Shown here: positions 16,364 to 24,939 of the stretch, one piece after another
Position numbering within the stretch: the first letter of the stretch is position 1
Layout: each line of letters opens with the position of its first letter
Source of the DNA: SIG452 sp045541975
GTDB lineage: Bacteria > Bacillota > Clostridia > UMGS1840
DNA: 64,000 bases
Reading direction: 5' to 3'
Assembly (NCBI GenBank): GCA_045541975.1
Contig: JAZQKB010000034.1
Span: 29,568-93,567 of the forward strand
Notes under the pieces: generated by a model
Databases searched by the model: none
Told to the model about the DNA's origin: nothing
Seen by the model: the letters and a program-made list of their open reading frames with translations, nothing else
Translations under genes and position numbers: made by a program

Positions 16364-17615
16364 ATGTGTGTAAAAATTCCACCGATGCCCCTAAATTTTT
16401 GAGGTTTTCCACCATATTGTGATACCCACGGAATAAATGTCCTTCATCTTCCAAAACGGTTGTTCCCTCTGCCATTAAACCTGCAATGACCAAAGCGGCA
16501 GACCCCCGTAAGTCACCGGCTTTGACCTGTGCTCCATTTAATTTTGATGTGCCTTCTATTACGGCTGTGCGCCCCTCAATAGTAATTTTTGCACCCAACC
16601 TTTTCAACTCCCCGATATGCATAAACCGATTCTCGAAAATAGTTTCCGTAATCACAGAAGTTCCTTTCGCACCGCAAAGATAGGCACAAAACTGTGCTTG
16701 TAAATCCGTTGGAAAACCAGGATGAGGCATAGTTTTCACATCTACCGCTTTATAATTGGATTTCCCTTCCACCGTCACAGCAGTTCCCTTTACCGTGATA
16801 TGTGCTCCGGTTTCCCGAAGCTTGGCAATCACCGGATTCAGATGCTCCGGAATCACCCCTGTTAAGGTGACCTTTCCCCCGGTTGCTGCAGCTGCAATCA
16901 GATATGTTCCTGCTTCAATCCGATCCGGAATAACGGAATACTCGCAGCCGGAAAGTTTCTCCACTCCCCGCACGGTAACTGTGTCGCTTCCTGCTCCTTC
17001 AATCCGGGCACCCATGGTGTTTAAAAAATTGGCAAGATCGGAAATTTCAGGCTCAGCGGCAGCGTTTTCCAGCACCGTGGTTCCTTTGGCAAGGGTTGCT
17101 GCCATCATCAGATTTTCAGTTGCTCCCACGCTGGGAAAATCCAGATAAATTTTATTGCCGCGAAGTTTGTCGGCTTTTAACAAAATATATCCGTTTTCCG
17201 TGTGAATAGAAGCACCAAGCTTAGAAAATCCTTTCAGATGCAAATCCACCGGTCTGGCACCAATCGGACAGCCACCCGGATAACTGACTCTCGCATAGCC
17301 GGTTTTAGCAAGCAACGGTCCTGCCACTAAAAAAGATGCCCGCAAACGGTTGGTAATCTGATACGGTGCAAACGGAGAAAGTTCTCCCGATGCCTCCGTC
17401 AGAAAGTGTTCTTTTTTTAATTCACTGTGTTTCCCGGTTTCCAAAAGTAGCTTTTGCATATTGAAAACATCTGTTATCGGCGGCACATTTGTGATATCAC
17501 ACCCATCATCCGACAACAGAGTTGCTGCTAAAATCGGCAGTGCCGCATTTTTGGAACCATTCACTTGAATTTCTCCGAAAAGCGGTTGTTTTCCTGTAAT
17601 TTTCAGTTTTGGCAC
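16362..17615 (-). CDS. murA: UDP-N-acetylglucosamine 1-carboxyvinyltransferase
   Basis: 417 aa from a GTG at 17615 (VPKLKITGKQP), preceded by AGGAGA at 8 nt; the frame is open upstream but no other start is as well placed. NGSKNAALPILAA binds UDP-GlcNAc; the catalytic, fosfomycin-targeted Cys is in YPGGCPIGARPVDLH. It performs the first committed step of peptidoglycan synthesis. It stands alone, convergent to acpP and divergent from cdaA. Confidence 0.96.
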   Translation of the reverse strand: MPKLKITGKQPLFGEIQVNGSKNAALPILAATLLSDDGCDITNVPPITDVFNMQKLLLETGKHSELKKEHFLTEASGELSPFAPYQITNRLRASFLVAGPLLAKTGYARVSYPGGCPIGARPVDLHLKGFSKLGASIHTENGYILLKADKLRGNKIYLDFPSVGATENLMMAATLAKGTTVLENAAAEPEISDLANFLNTMGARIEGAGSDTVTVRGVEKLSGCEYSVIPDRIEAGTYLIAAAATGGKVTLTGVIPEHLNPVIAKLRETGAHITVKGTAVTVEGKSNYKAVDVKTMPHPGFPTDLQAQFCAYLCGAKGTSVITETIFENRFMHIGELKRLGAKITIEGRTAVIEGTSKLNGAQVKAGDLRGSAALVIAGLMAEGTTVLEDEGHLFRGYHNMVENLKNLGASVEFLHT

Positions 17616-17714
17616 CGAGCATTCTCCTGACATTTTTTCATTCAAAATTAGTATGACCGAAGCACATAAAAAAATACACAAACCAGGTGTAACAAAAATG
17701 TAAAAAAAATTTTC

Positions 17715-17743
17715 GTGACATTTTCCTAAAACCGTAGTATAAT
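17715..17743 (+). promoter_or_regulatory. SigA promoter of cdaA-cdaR
   Basis: -35 GTGACA (17715-17720), 17-nt spacer, perfect -10 TATAAT (17738-17743). Confidence 0.75.
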
Positions 17744-17797
17744 AGAAAAGAAGAAGTATATTTTATGTTTAACAATAAAGATTGGAGGTGAACAAAC

Positions 17798-18661
17798 ATG
17801 CCATTTGAAGTTGCTGTTGCATCCGGACTGAATATTTTATCCACCATCCGCCTGGCAGATTATATTGATATTGCCATCGTGGCATATTTGATTTACCAGG
17901 TTGCCAAATTCTTTAAAGATACCAGAGCCGTTCAGGTTTTAAAGGGTATTGTATTTTTAATGGTGTTTGTGCAATTATCCAATATTTTTAAGCTGAACAC
18001 CCTCCATTTTATCCTGCAAAACACCATGCAGGTTGGTCTTCTGGCGGTGTTTGTTCTGTTCCAGCCGGAAATCCGTGCAGCCTTGGCAAAAGTTGGAAAA
18101 AGTGGCGTTTCTCTCTTTAATTTTGAAGGTGATGAAGCGCAAAGTCCCACGCACAAGGTGATTGATTCGGTAACCGGCTCTGCAAAAGCCTTAGCTGAAA
18201 AGAAAATCGGTGCGTTGATTATCATTGAACGAAACACCAAAATCGGCGATATTATCGGCACAGGGATTGGGCTGAATGCTGAGGTATCCACCGAGCTTTT
18301 AAACAATATTTTCTATCCCAAAGCACCTCTGCATGACGGAGCCGTGATTATCGGAGAAGGAAAAATCAAAGCAGCATCCTGCTTCTTACCTCTCTCCCAG
18401 AATGACAGCTTAGAATCTGAATTAGGAACCCGTCACCGTGCAGGACTGGGAATTACCGAAGGAAGTGACTGTATCTCAGTCATTGTTTCAGAAGAAACCG
18501 GAAAGATTTCCTTAGCATGTAACGGCGGTTTAACCAGAAACCTAAGTCCCACCGTGTTAAAGGAAGCACTCTCCAAACTTCTTTTGAAAGAAGAAAACCA
18601 AAAGAAAACGAATCTGAAAAAAATGGTCAGACGCATTAAGAAAAACAAAGTTGAAAAATAA
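17798..18661 (+). CDS. cdaA: Diadenylate cyclase CdaA
   Basis: 287 aa membrane protein that makes cyclic di-AMP from two ATP. Three hydrophobic segments occupy about residues 10-90, then the DAC domain with PLHDGAVII (DGA) and GTRHRAGLG (RHR), both catalytic motifs intact. A basic, Lys-rich tail ends the protein. cdaR follows after 17 nt. In Firmicutes the usual third gene is glmM; it is missing here. Confidence 0.97.
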   Translation: MPFEVAVASGLNILSTIRLADYIDIAIVAYLIYQVAKFFKDTRAVQVLKGIVFLMVFVQLSNIFKLNTLHFILQNTMQVGLLAVFVLFQPEIRAALAKVGKSGVSLFNFEGDEAQSPTHKVIDSVTGSAKALAEKKIGALIIIERNTKIGDIIGTGIGLNAEVSTELLNNIFYPKAPLHDGAVIIGEGKIKAASCFLPLSQNDSLESELGTRHRAGLGITEGSDCISVIVSEETGKISLACNGGLTRNLSPTVLKEALSKLLLKEENQKKTNLKKMVRRIKKNKVEK

Positions 18662-18678
18662 ACAGATAGGAGGTCCCC

Positions 18679-19617
18679 ATGAAAAAGTTTTTGGATGCAA
18701 TCAAACGAAATACCATGCTGAAAGTGTTTTCTCTGATTCTTGCCATCCTTTTGTGGGCCTTCGTCCAGTTGGCACAAAATCCTGAAATCAGCTATGAGGT
18801 GTTTGAAGTACCTGTTGTGATTACCGGTGAAGCAGGAATCAACAATGAAGGATTTGTGGTAAGCAATCCGCCTGCCAACTTAACCACCAACGTAACCATT
18901 TCTACCAAACGCTCTTACTTAAACTCTTTTGACCATTCGTCCCTAAGTGCCTATGTGGATGTGTCTAATGCCAAATCTGCTGGAGATTATTCCCTGCCTA
19001 TCCGGGTTCGCACCAGTGACCCGAACATCACCATTATCTCCAAAAGTCCTGCCAATGTTTCGTTATATGTGGACCGGATTATCACGGTGAAAAAACCCAT
19101 CCGTATTTCCTACAATGGCAATATGGCAAAAGATTATTATATTGATGCGAAAAACGTGGAAATTTCCCCCAAAGAGGCAACGGTGAAAGTGCCTGAACTG
19201 GTGGAAAAAAATATTCACGAAATTGTGATTCATCTGGATATGACAGATGTAACCTCGGATCTGAGCGGTCAGTTCAACGGAGTCGCCGTAAACGACCAAG
19301 GGGAAGAAATTATGGATAAATTCCTCTCGGTGACCGACGAAAATATCAATGTGCAGGTACCTATTTTAAAACGGAAAACCGTGCCTGTTTATATGACGGG
19401 ACTTCCGGAAACAGTGATGGGCAATTATGCTCTCAGCCAAAACGAAGTGGAAATTGCCGGCAAAGAATCTGATTTGAACAGAGTTCACCGGTTGGAGGGC
19501 ACCATTCGCTACAGTGACGAAAATCCTCAATCCACCTACACCGTTACCCTTCAGATTCCGGAACGGATTATCCGTACTAACGAAGAACCGGTGCTGTTGC
19601 ACATAACCAATCCGTAA
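18679..19617 (+). CDS. cdaR: CdaA regulator CdaR (YbbR-repeat protein)
   Basis: 312 aa. One N-terminal membrane segment (MLKVFSLILAILLWAFVQL) followed by about three to four extracytoplasmic YbbR beta repeats of ~80 residues. CdaR binds CdaA and modulates c-di-AMP production. Gene order and 17-nt gap support the partnership. Confidence 0.92.
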   Translation: MKKFLDAIKRNTMLKVFSLILAILLWAFVQLAQNPEISYEVFEVPVVITGEAGINNEGFVVSNPPANLTTNVTISTKRSYLNSFDHSSLSAYVDVSNAKSAGDYSLPIRVRTSDPNITIISKSPANVSLYVDRIITVKKPIRISYNGNMAKDYYIDAKNVEISPKEATVKVPELVEKNIHEIVIHLDMTDVTSDLSGQFNGVAVNDQGEEIMDKFLSVTDENINVQVPILKRKTVPVYMTGLPETVMGNYALSQNEVEIAGKESDLNRVHRLEGTIRYSDENPQSTYTVTLQIPERIIRTNEEPVLLHITNP

Positions 19618-19633
19618 AAAAATATTAAAATAA

Positions 19634-19770
19634 ACTTTCAGGGCAGGGTGAAATTCCCGACCGGTGGTGTGCGCCATGATGATGGCGGAAAGTCCACGCG
19701 CCTTTTGGTAAATCAAAGGCTGAATTGGTGAAATCCCAATACCGACCGTTACAGTCAGGATGAAAGAAAG
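19634..19770 (+). ncRNA. FMN riboswitch (RFN element)
   Basis: Contains the conserved GGGCAGGGTGAAATTCCCGA block, the ACCGGTGGT segment, TTGGTGAAATCCCAAT, and CCGACCGTTACAGTC with GGATGAAAGAAAGG at the end; this order defines the RFN element. No terminator separates it from ribU, and the last helix lies beside the Shine-Dalgarno sequence, so FMN probably blocks translation initiation. Confidence 0.97.
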
Positions 19771-19783
19771 GAAATTTTTCGCT

Positions 19784-20374
19784 ATGTCTACCATGAAAAC
19801 AAGAAATCTAACCGTTACGGCGGTGCTTTCCGCCGTGTCCATTGTGTTGTCTTTTATCGGATTTTCCATTCCGTGGATGCCCGGCTTTATCAAGCTGGAT
19901 TTTTCCGATCTTCCGGCACTGCTGGCAGGATTTGCCTTTGGCCCCTGGTATGCTGTTGCAGTCTGCTTTATCAAAAACATTTTGTTTAATGTGTTTTTTG
20001 GTACAGCGCAGTTAGTGGGCGCCCTTTCCAATTTTCTCTTAGGCGTGCTGTTCACAGTGCCTGCAGCCTGGCTCTACAAATTCAGAAGAAACCGAAAATT
20101 TGCTTTGATTGGCTCCTTGTTGGGTGCATTTTCCATGGCATTTGTGGGAATCTTCACCAACTACTACCTTGTGTATCCCATGTATACCGCAATGATGCCG
20201 ATGGAAGCCATTATCAGCACATATCAAGCGATTAATCCTGCTGTGACGGATTTATGGAAAGCACTGATTTACATGAATTTCCCCTTCACCTTAGTGAAAG
20301 GCCTCATCAATGTGGCGTTTGCCTTTTTGGTATACAAACGGCTTTCGCCCGTATTTTTTGGAAAACGAAAATAA
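19784..20374 (+). CDS. ribU: Riboflavin ECF transporter S component
   Basis: 196 aa, five to six membrane segments. It is the substrate-binding S component that joins the shared EcfA-EcfA'-EcfT module (not in this window) to import riboflavin. Start taken at 19784, with AAGGAAA upstream; an ATG at 19760 lies inside the riboswitch. The FMN riboswitch fixes the substrate assignment. Confidence 0.95.
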   Translation: MSTMKTRNLTVTAVLSAVSIVLSFIGFSIPWMPGFIKLDFSDLPALLAGFAFGPWYAVAVCFIKNILFNVFFGTAQLVGALSNFLLGVLFTVPAAWLYKFRRNRKFALIGSLLGAFSMAFVGIFTNYYLVYPMYTAMMPMEAIISTYQAINPAVTDLWKALIYMNFPFTLVKGLINVAFAFLVYKRLSPVFFGKRK

Positions 20375-20391
20375 TAGCATAATTAAAAAAC

Positions 20392-20426
20392 AAAAAAGGT
20401 TACTGCAATTTGCAGTAACCTTTTTT
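20392..20426. terminator. Bidirectional terminator between ribU and recA
   Basis: Stem AAAAAAGGTTACTGC with its complement, short loop, T run. Serves the convergent ribU and recA genes. Confidence 0.93.
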
Positions 20427-20446
20427 ATGAGTATTCTTTCAAATCC

Positions 20447-21454
20447 TTAATCGTCCCAACTGTCACGAATTTTTTCTTCAATTTCTTTTGCCAATTCCGG
20501 ATTTTCATTTAAGTACACACGGGCGTTTTCTCTGCCCTGACCTAAGCGCATTTCTCCGTAGTTATACCAGGCACCGCTTTTTTCCACGATTCCTGCTTCC
20601 ACACCTAAGTCAAGCAGCATGCCGTTTTTGGAAATACCTTCTCCGTAGAGAATATCAAATTCCGCATCTTTGAAGGGAGGCGCAACTTTATTTTTCACCA
20701 CTTTTACCTTGACCTTATTCCCGATAATATCGGTGCCGTTTTTGATAGCTTCCGAACGGCGCACATCCAGACGCATGGAGGAATAGAACTTCAGTGCACG
20801 TCCACCGGTGGTAGTTTCGGGATTACCGAACATCACACCAACCTTTTCACGAAGCTGATTAATAAAAATGGTGGTGGTTTTCGTCTTATTGATAACACTG
20901 GTCAGCTTACGTAACGCCTGAGACATCAGTCTTGCCTGAAGACCTACGTGAGAATCGCCCATATCCCCCTCAATCTCCTGACGGGGTACCAAGGCTGCAA
21001 CCGAGTCAATGACAATAACATCCAGCGCATTACTGCGAACCAAGGCTTCGGTAATTTCCAATGCCTGCTCCCCGGTATCCGGCTGAGAAATTAAAAGAGA
21101 ATCAATATCCACGCCTAAGCGTTTTGCATAAATAGGGTCTAAGGCATGTTCCGCATCAATAAAAGCAGCTTCGCCCCCATTTTTTTGAGCCTCTGCAATA
21201 ATAGTCAAAGCAACGGTGGTTTTCCCGGAGCTTTCAGGACCGTAAATTTCAATCACACGGCCTCTGGGAACACCGCCAACACCGGTTGCACGGTCTAAGG
21301 TCATAATGCCGGTAGGAATCACATCCACATCCATGGATAAGTTTTCACCAAGGCGCATCACAGTGCCTTTCCCAAACTGTTTATCCAACTGCGCCATTGC
21401 AGCCGCTAAGGCTTTCTGGCGGTCTTCTTTTCGTTTTTCCAGATCCATATCCAT
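20447..21454 (-). CDS. recA: Recombinase RecA
   Basis: 335 aa from ATG 21454 (MDMDLEKRK); an ATG two codons later is also possible. Walker A GPESSGKTT, DAEHALDP, the L1/L2 DNA-binding loops around EIEGDMGDSHVG and MFGNPETTTGGRAL are intact. It pairs homologous DNA and triggers LexA self-cleavage. AAAGGA lies 12 nt upstream. The promoter is next to a LexA box, so SOS induction is expected. Confidence 0.98.
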   Translation of the reverse strand: MDMDLEKRKEDRQKALAAAMAQLDKQFGKGTVMRLGENLSMDVDVIPTGIMTLDRATGVGGVPRGRVIEIYGPESSGKTTVALTIIAEAQKNGGEAAFIDAEHALDPIYAKRLGVDIDSLLISQPDTGEQALEITEALVRSNALDVIVIDSVAALVPRQEIEGDMGDSHVGLQARLMSQALRKLTSVINKTKTTTIFINQLREKVGVMFGNPETTTGGRALKFYSSMRLDVRRSEAIKNGTDIIGNKVKVKVVKNKVAPPFKDAEFDILYGEGISKNGMLLDLGVEAGIVEKSGAWYNYGEMRLGQGRENARVYLNENPELAKEIEEKIRDSWDD

Positions 21455-21502
21455 TTCGTGATACCGTCCTTTCCCGAAGGTTTTTTCATCATTTATATCC
21501 AC

Positions 21503-21530
21503 ATTATAACAAATTTTCTGCAAAAGTCAA
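21503..21530 (-). promoter_or_regulatory. recA promoter
   Basis: On minus: -35 TTGACT, 16-nt spacer, -10 TATAAT. Confidence 0.8.
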
Positions 21531-21549
21531 TAGATTTCGACAAAAAAAT

Positions 21550-21563
21550 CGAACAAATGTTCT
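21550..21563. promoter_or_regulatory. lexA box: LexA (SOS) box upstream of recA
   Basis: CGAACAAATGTTCT matches the Gram-positive SOS consensus CGAAC-N4-GTTCG at nine of ten fixed positions. It sits about 20 bp upstream of the recA -35 and 5 bp from the cinA stop. Confidence 0.88.
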
Positions 21564-21567
21564 ATTT

Positions 21568-22827
21568 TTATAATTCGGAACTGAAATCGGCTAACTGTTT
21601 GGTGGCTTTTAATGCCAGATATAAAGCATTTTTCACAGACAATTGACGTACTTTCTCCCGATTTCCCACAAAATGGAAACGGACCGCATCGGTTTTTTCC
21701 TTGGTAGAAATTCCGATATACACCAGTCCCACCGGTTTTTCTTCCGTTCCGCCGCCGGGTCCTGCGATGCCGGTTACGGAAACCCCGATATCCGCACCCA
21801 TGCGGATTCGGATTCCCTCTGCCATTTCACAAGCTGTTCCCTTGGACACGGCACCGTATTCAGACAGAGTATCTTCCGAAACCCCGCAAAGTGCCATTTT
21901 CAGCTCATTGGAATAAGTCACCGCACCGCCTAAATATGGCTCAGAAGAGCCGGGGACCGCTGTCACGGTTGCACCAATCATACCGCCGGTACAGGATTCT
22001 GCCGTTACCAGAGTATGCTTATTTTCAATCAGTTGGCGGACCAAAACCTCTTCTAAAGAATGATTTCCTTCCGCATAGATATACTCTCCTGCTTTGTCAT
22101 ATATCACTTGTTTTAACTGTTCTGTCAGTTCTTCTGCTTCCTCCATTGTTTCGCCTTTGGCGGTAATTTTTAAGTGCACCTCGCCTGTTTTGGCATAAGG
22201 CGCTAAAGTGAGGTTATCTTCCGATTTCATTTCCTCGGAAAAAATTTCTGCCAAATGGGATTCTCCGATACCTATAAACCGCAAAGTGGTTTCCAAGATT
22301 TCATCTTTCTTTTGAGCGTTTAAAAAAGAAAGCATCTCCTCGGTTTCCATCAGTGCCTGCACTTCAATGGGAGGACCGGGTAACATCATCACGGTGCCCT
22401 CCTTGGTTTTTACAATGCAGGCTGGTGCAGTGCCGTTAGGATTCTGAATAATCTGAGACCCTTTGGGGAAATCACACTGGCTTAAATTAGAAAGCGGCAT
22501 TTCTCTGCCCACCCGACGAAAATACAGATTCAACACTTCCACCGAATAGTGATCCCGCACCAGTTCACGGTCTAATGCTTCTGCCACCGCTTTTTTGGTG
22601 ATGTCATCATAAGTGGGACCAAGGCCGCCGGTGGTAATCACTAAATCCGCTTTTTTCAGTCCCCGCTTGATTGCCTTTTTAATATCTTTTTTGCAGTCTT
22701 CCACCGCCATCTGCATCACGGTGCGGATGCCGTAGGGCTTTAAAGTATTTGCAAGCATGGGAGCGTTGGTGTTTACAATATCACCGGAAACAACCTCATT
22801 TCCCACAGCAATGATACAGCATTTCAT
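21568..22827 (-). CDS. cinA: CinA: competence/damage-inducible protein with nicotinamide-nucleotide amidase domain
   Basis: 419 aa with both domains: an N-terminal MoaB/MPT-binding-like domain (GNEVVSGDIVNTN, TTGGLGPTYDDIT) acting as pyrophosphatase, and a C-terminal PncC amidase domain (VTAESCTGGMIG, VTGIAGPGGGTEEKPVG). It recycles NMN and other damaged pyridine nucleotides. It lies directly upstream of recA in the same orientation, as in many Firmicutes, but recA has its own promoter. Confidence 0.95.
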   Translation of the reverse strand: MKCCIIAVGNEVVSGDIVNTNAPMLANTLKPYGIRTVMQMAVEDCKKDIKKAIKRGLKKADLVITTGGLGPTYDDITKKAVAEALDRELVRDHYSVEVLNLYFRRVGREMPLSNLSQCDFPKGSQIIQNPNGTAPACIVKTKEGTVMMLPGPPIEVQALMETEEMLSFLNAQKKDEILETTLRFIGIGESHLAEIFSEEMKSEDNLTLAPYAKTGEVHLKITAKGETMEEAEELTEQLKQVIYDKAGEYIYAEGNHSLEEVLVRQLIENKHTLVTAESCTGGMIGATVTAVPGSSEPYLGGAVTYSNELKMALCGVSEDTLSEYGAVSKGTACEMAEGIRIRMGADIGVSVTGIAGPGGGTEEKPVGLVYIGISTKEKTDAVRFHFVGNREKVRQLSVKNALYLALKATKQLADFSSEL

Positions 22828-22958
22828 AGAAAATCATACCTTTCGAGGAAGTAATATTGACTGTCTTTAGTATATCTTATTTTCCGAAAAAATACAAGAT
22901 TTAAAATCATTTTTCTTAATAAAAGTTTCTGTGAAACAAGCAAAATGGAAAACTTTTC

Positions 22959-22987
22959 TTGACTTATTTTGTTTTTTGTATTATAAT
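22959..22987 (+). promoter_or_regulatory. SigA promoter of putP
   Basis: -35 TTGACT (22959-22964), 17-nt spacer, -10 TATAAT (22982-22987). Confidence 0.8.
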
Positions 22988-23051
22988 AGAAAAGAATTTC
23001 CGTTTTGTGGCAAATTTTTGTTGTCCAAAGCAAGAAAAGGAGAGATTGATT

Positions 23052-24560
23052 ATGACAGGAGAAGTATTAGCATTTGTTTTATACTTCGTTTGTATGCTTG
23101 GCATCGGAGTATGGTTCTTCTTCAAAAACAAAAGTAACAGTGAAAAAGATTATTTCTTAGGTGGCCGTCAGATGGGCCCTTGGGTTACTGCTATGAGTGC
23201 ACAGGCATCCGATATGAGCGCATGGCTCTTAATGGGATTACCCGGCAGTATTTTAGCATTTGGTTTAGGTCAGGCATGGATTGGAATCGGTCTTGCCATC
23301 GGTACTGCATTAAACTGGATTATCGTGGCAAAAAGACTGAGAAAATTCTCCGAAGCATCCGGCGACGCAATCACCGTTCCTCAGTACTTAACCAACCGTT
23401 TTATGGCAAAAAGCTCTGCCTTAAAAATTGTTTGTGCAATTGTATTTTTAATTAGCTTCACCATTTACGTGGCATCTGCATTCTCTGCAGGCACTACCGT
23501 GTTTACCACCTTATTTCCCCAGTTGGATCCCACTGTGGCAATGGTGATTTTTGCCGCTATCATTTTGATTTACACCTTCTTAGGCGGCTTTAAAGCAGTT
23601 TGCTGGACTGACTTTTTCCAGGGTATTCTAATGCTGGTTGCACTGCTGGCTGTGCCGATTATCATTGTTTGTACCCAGAATTTAAATCCTGCTAATTTAA
23701 GCACTGTGTACGAATATGTGGAAAACGGTGAAACCACCGTCTGCGCATTTACCCCCAACCTGTTTGCTGCAAGCTGGCAGGAAATCGTATCCGGTCTGGC
23801 TTGGGGCTTAGGATATTTTGGCATGCCTCACATTATCGTAAGATTTATGTCCATCAAAAAACCCAGCATGGTGAAAAAATCTGCAACTGTTGCAATTATC
23901 TGGGTTGTTGTGACTTTACTGGCAGCTATCTTAATCGCATACTTCGGCAGAATGATATTAGCAGAACAGCTTTTAACCACCGGTTCTCAGAAACTGGTAT
24001 TCATCCAGCTGGCAAGATTACTCTTCCCCGGCTTTCTTGCAGGGATTCTTTTGGCAGCAATTATCGCAGCTTCCATGTCTACTGCAGACTCTCAGCTGCT
24101 GGTTGCTTCCTCTTCCTTCACCTCCGACATTTACAAACCCTTAATCCGTAAAAACGCTTCCGACAAGGAACTGTTATGGGTGGGCAGAATTGTGGTTGTG
24201 TTAGTAGCTGTAGTTGCATTCTTTATTGCAAATGACGGCGGTACCGGTGCTCAGGCAATTATGAACATGGTTGAAAATGCTTGGGGCTTATTCGGTGCTG
24301 CATTTGGCCCGGTAATTTTACTGTCTCTGTTCTGGAAACGCTTTACCTACAAAGGCGCTGTGGCAGGTATTATTGCAGGTGCTGTGGTGGATATCGTATG
24401 GTATCTGTATCTGGCAGCATCCACCGGTGTTTACGAAATTCTGCCTGGCTTTATCGCTTGTGCTATCGTGGCAGTGGTTGTTTCCTTGGTCGATAAGAAA
24501 CCTTCTCAGGAAGTTTTGGCAATTTATGACAGAGCTACCACCACCTCTATGGAAGACTAA
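23052..24560 (+). CDS. putP: Sodium/proline symporter
   Basis: 502 aa from the ATG at 23052 behind AAGGAGA. Solute:sodium symporter fold with about 13 membrane segments; ASDMSAWLLMGLPG in segment 2 is the PutP signature that includes the sodium site, and SMSTADSQLLV lies in the later conserved segment. It imports proline with sodium. It stands alone between its own promoter and terminator. Confidence 0.92.
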   Translation: MTGEVLAFVLYFVCMLGIGVWFFFKNKSNSEKDYFLGGRQMGPWVTAMSAQASDMSAWLLMGLPGSILAFGLGQAWIGIGLAIGTALNWIIVAKRLRKFSEASGDAITVPQYLTNRFMAKSSALKIVCAIVFLISFTIYVASAFSAGTTVFTTLFPQLDPTVAMVIFAAIILIYTFLGGFKAVCWTDFFQGILMLVALLAVPIIIVCTQNLNPANLSTVYEYVENGETTVCAFTPNLFAASWQEIVSGLAWGLGYFGMPHIIVRFMSIKKPSMVKKSATVAIIWVVVTLLAAILIAYFGRMILAEQLLTTGSQKLVFIQLARLLFPGFLAGILLAAIIAASMSTADSQLLVASSSFTSDIYKPLIRKNASDKELLWVGRIVVVLVAVVAFFIANDGGTGAQAIMNMVENAWGLFGAAFGPVILLSLFWKRFTYKGAVAGIIAGAVVDIVWYLYLAASTGVYEILPGFIACAIVAVVVSLVDKKPSQEVLAIYDRATTTSMED

Positions 24561-24589
24561 GACTGGCTTGATAAAAGAACATAGACCGC

Positions 24590-24623
24590 AAAAGGCATGG
24601 GATTTTTCCTATGCCTTTTCTTT
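24590..24623 (+). terminator. Intrinsic terminator after putP
   Basis: 12-bp stem (AAAAGGCATGGG with one G-T pair), 6-nt loop, then TTTTCTTTT. Confidence 0.88.
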
Positions 24624-24674
24624 TGCATCCGCCTATCAAAAAAGACGGATTCCTAAAAAAAATTAAGAAATTCC

Positions 24675-24703
24675 TTGACAAACGATTTTCTTTGTGCTAT
24701 TAT
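24675..24703 (+). promoter_or_regulatory. SigA promoter of the leu operon
   Basis: Perfect -35 TTGACA (24675-24680), 17-nt spacer, extended -10 TGCTATTAT (hexamer 24698-24703). Confidence 0.88.
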
Positions 24704-24738
24704 AAGAGAAATTCTGTTAGAAAACGGAGACTATCATA

Positions 24739-24828
24739 ATGATGCAATTTGCGGCAAACTTATTAGGTTTATTATGCATTACCTTATTGTTATGTGACGG
24801 TAATGCTGTTTGTCGTGCAACCAAGTGA
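24739..24828 (+). CDS. leuL: Leucine leader peptide (attenuator)
   Basis: 29 codons with seven Leu: pairs at positions 8-9 and 11-12 and a run of three at 16-18, six encoded by TTA and one by TTG. GGAG lies 9 nt before the first of two ATGs. It begins about 30 nt after the likely transcription start and is followed by a terminator and then leuA. The Leu triplet falls in the loop of a perfect 8-bp hairpin (24776-24783 with 24799-24806). This is the classical architecture of ribosome-stalling attenuation: low charged tRNA-Leu stalls the ribosome, changes the fold and prevents termination. Confidence 0.85.
   Translation: MMQFAANLLGLLCITLLLCDGNAVCRATK
24776..24806 (+). promoter_or_regulatory. 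Pause hairpin in leu leader
   Basis: GCATTACC pairs perfectly with GGTAATGC across a 15-nt loop that contains the three consecutive Leu codons. A stalled ribosome would cover its 5' arm and loop. Confidence 0.7.
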
Positions 24829-24857
24829 TATCTCTTTTTCCCATAGTTTTAAAAAAG

Positions 24858-24900
24858 AGCCTGCTGTTGTACGATGGTACAGCATCAGGCTTTTTCTTTT
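24858..24900 (+). terminator. leu operon attenuator terminator
   Basis: 15-bp stem (24858-24872 with 24877-24891; one mismatch, one G-U), loop GATG, then TTTTTCTTTT. Two competing pairings are visible: CGTGCAAC at 24814-24821 with GTTGTACG at 24866-24873 (one wobble), and ATGCTGT at 24803-24809 with ACAGCAT at 24879-24885. Either would disrupt the terminator. Confidence 0.88.
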
Positions 24901-24939
24901 CTTAAATTTTAAAATATTTCAAATGAAGGAGTGAGAAAA

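Noticed and set aside
24704..24939. T-box before leuA
   Set aside because: The conserved T-box sequence is missing; a Leu-rich leader frame explains the terminator better.
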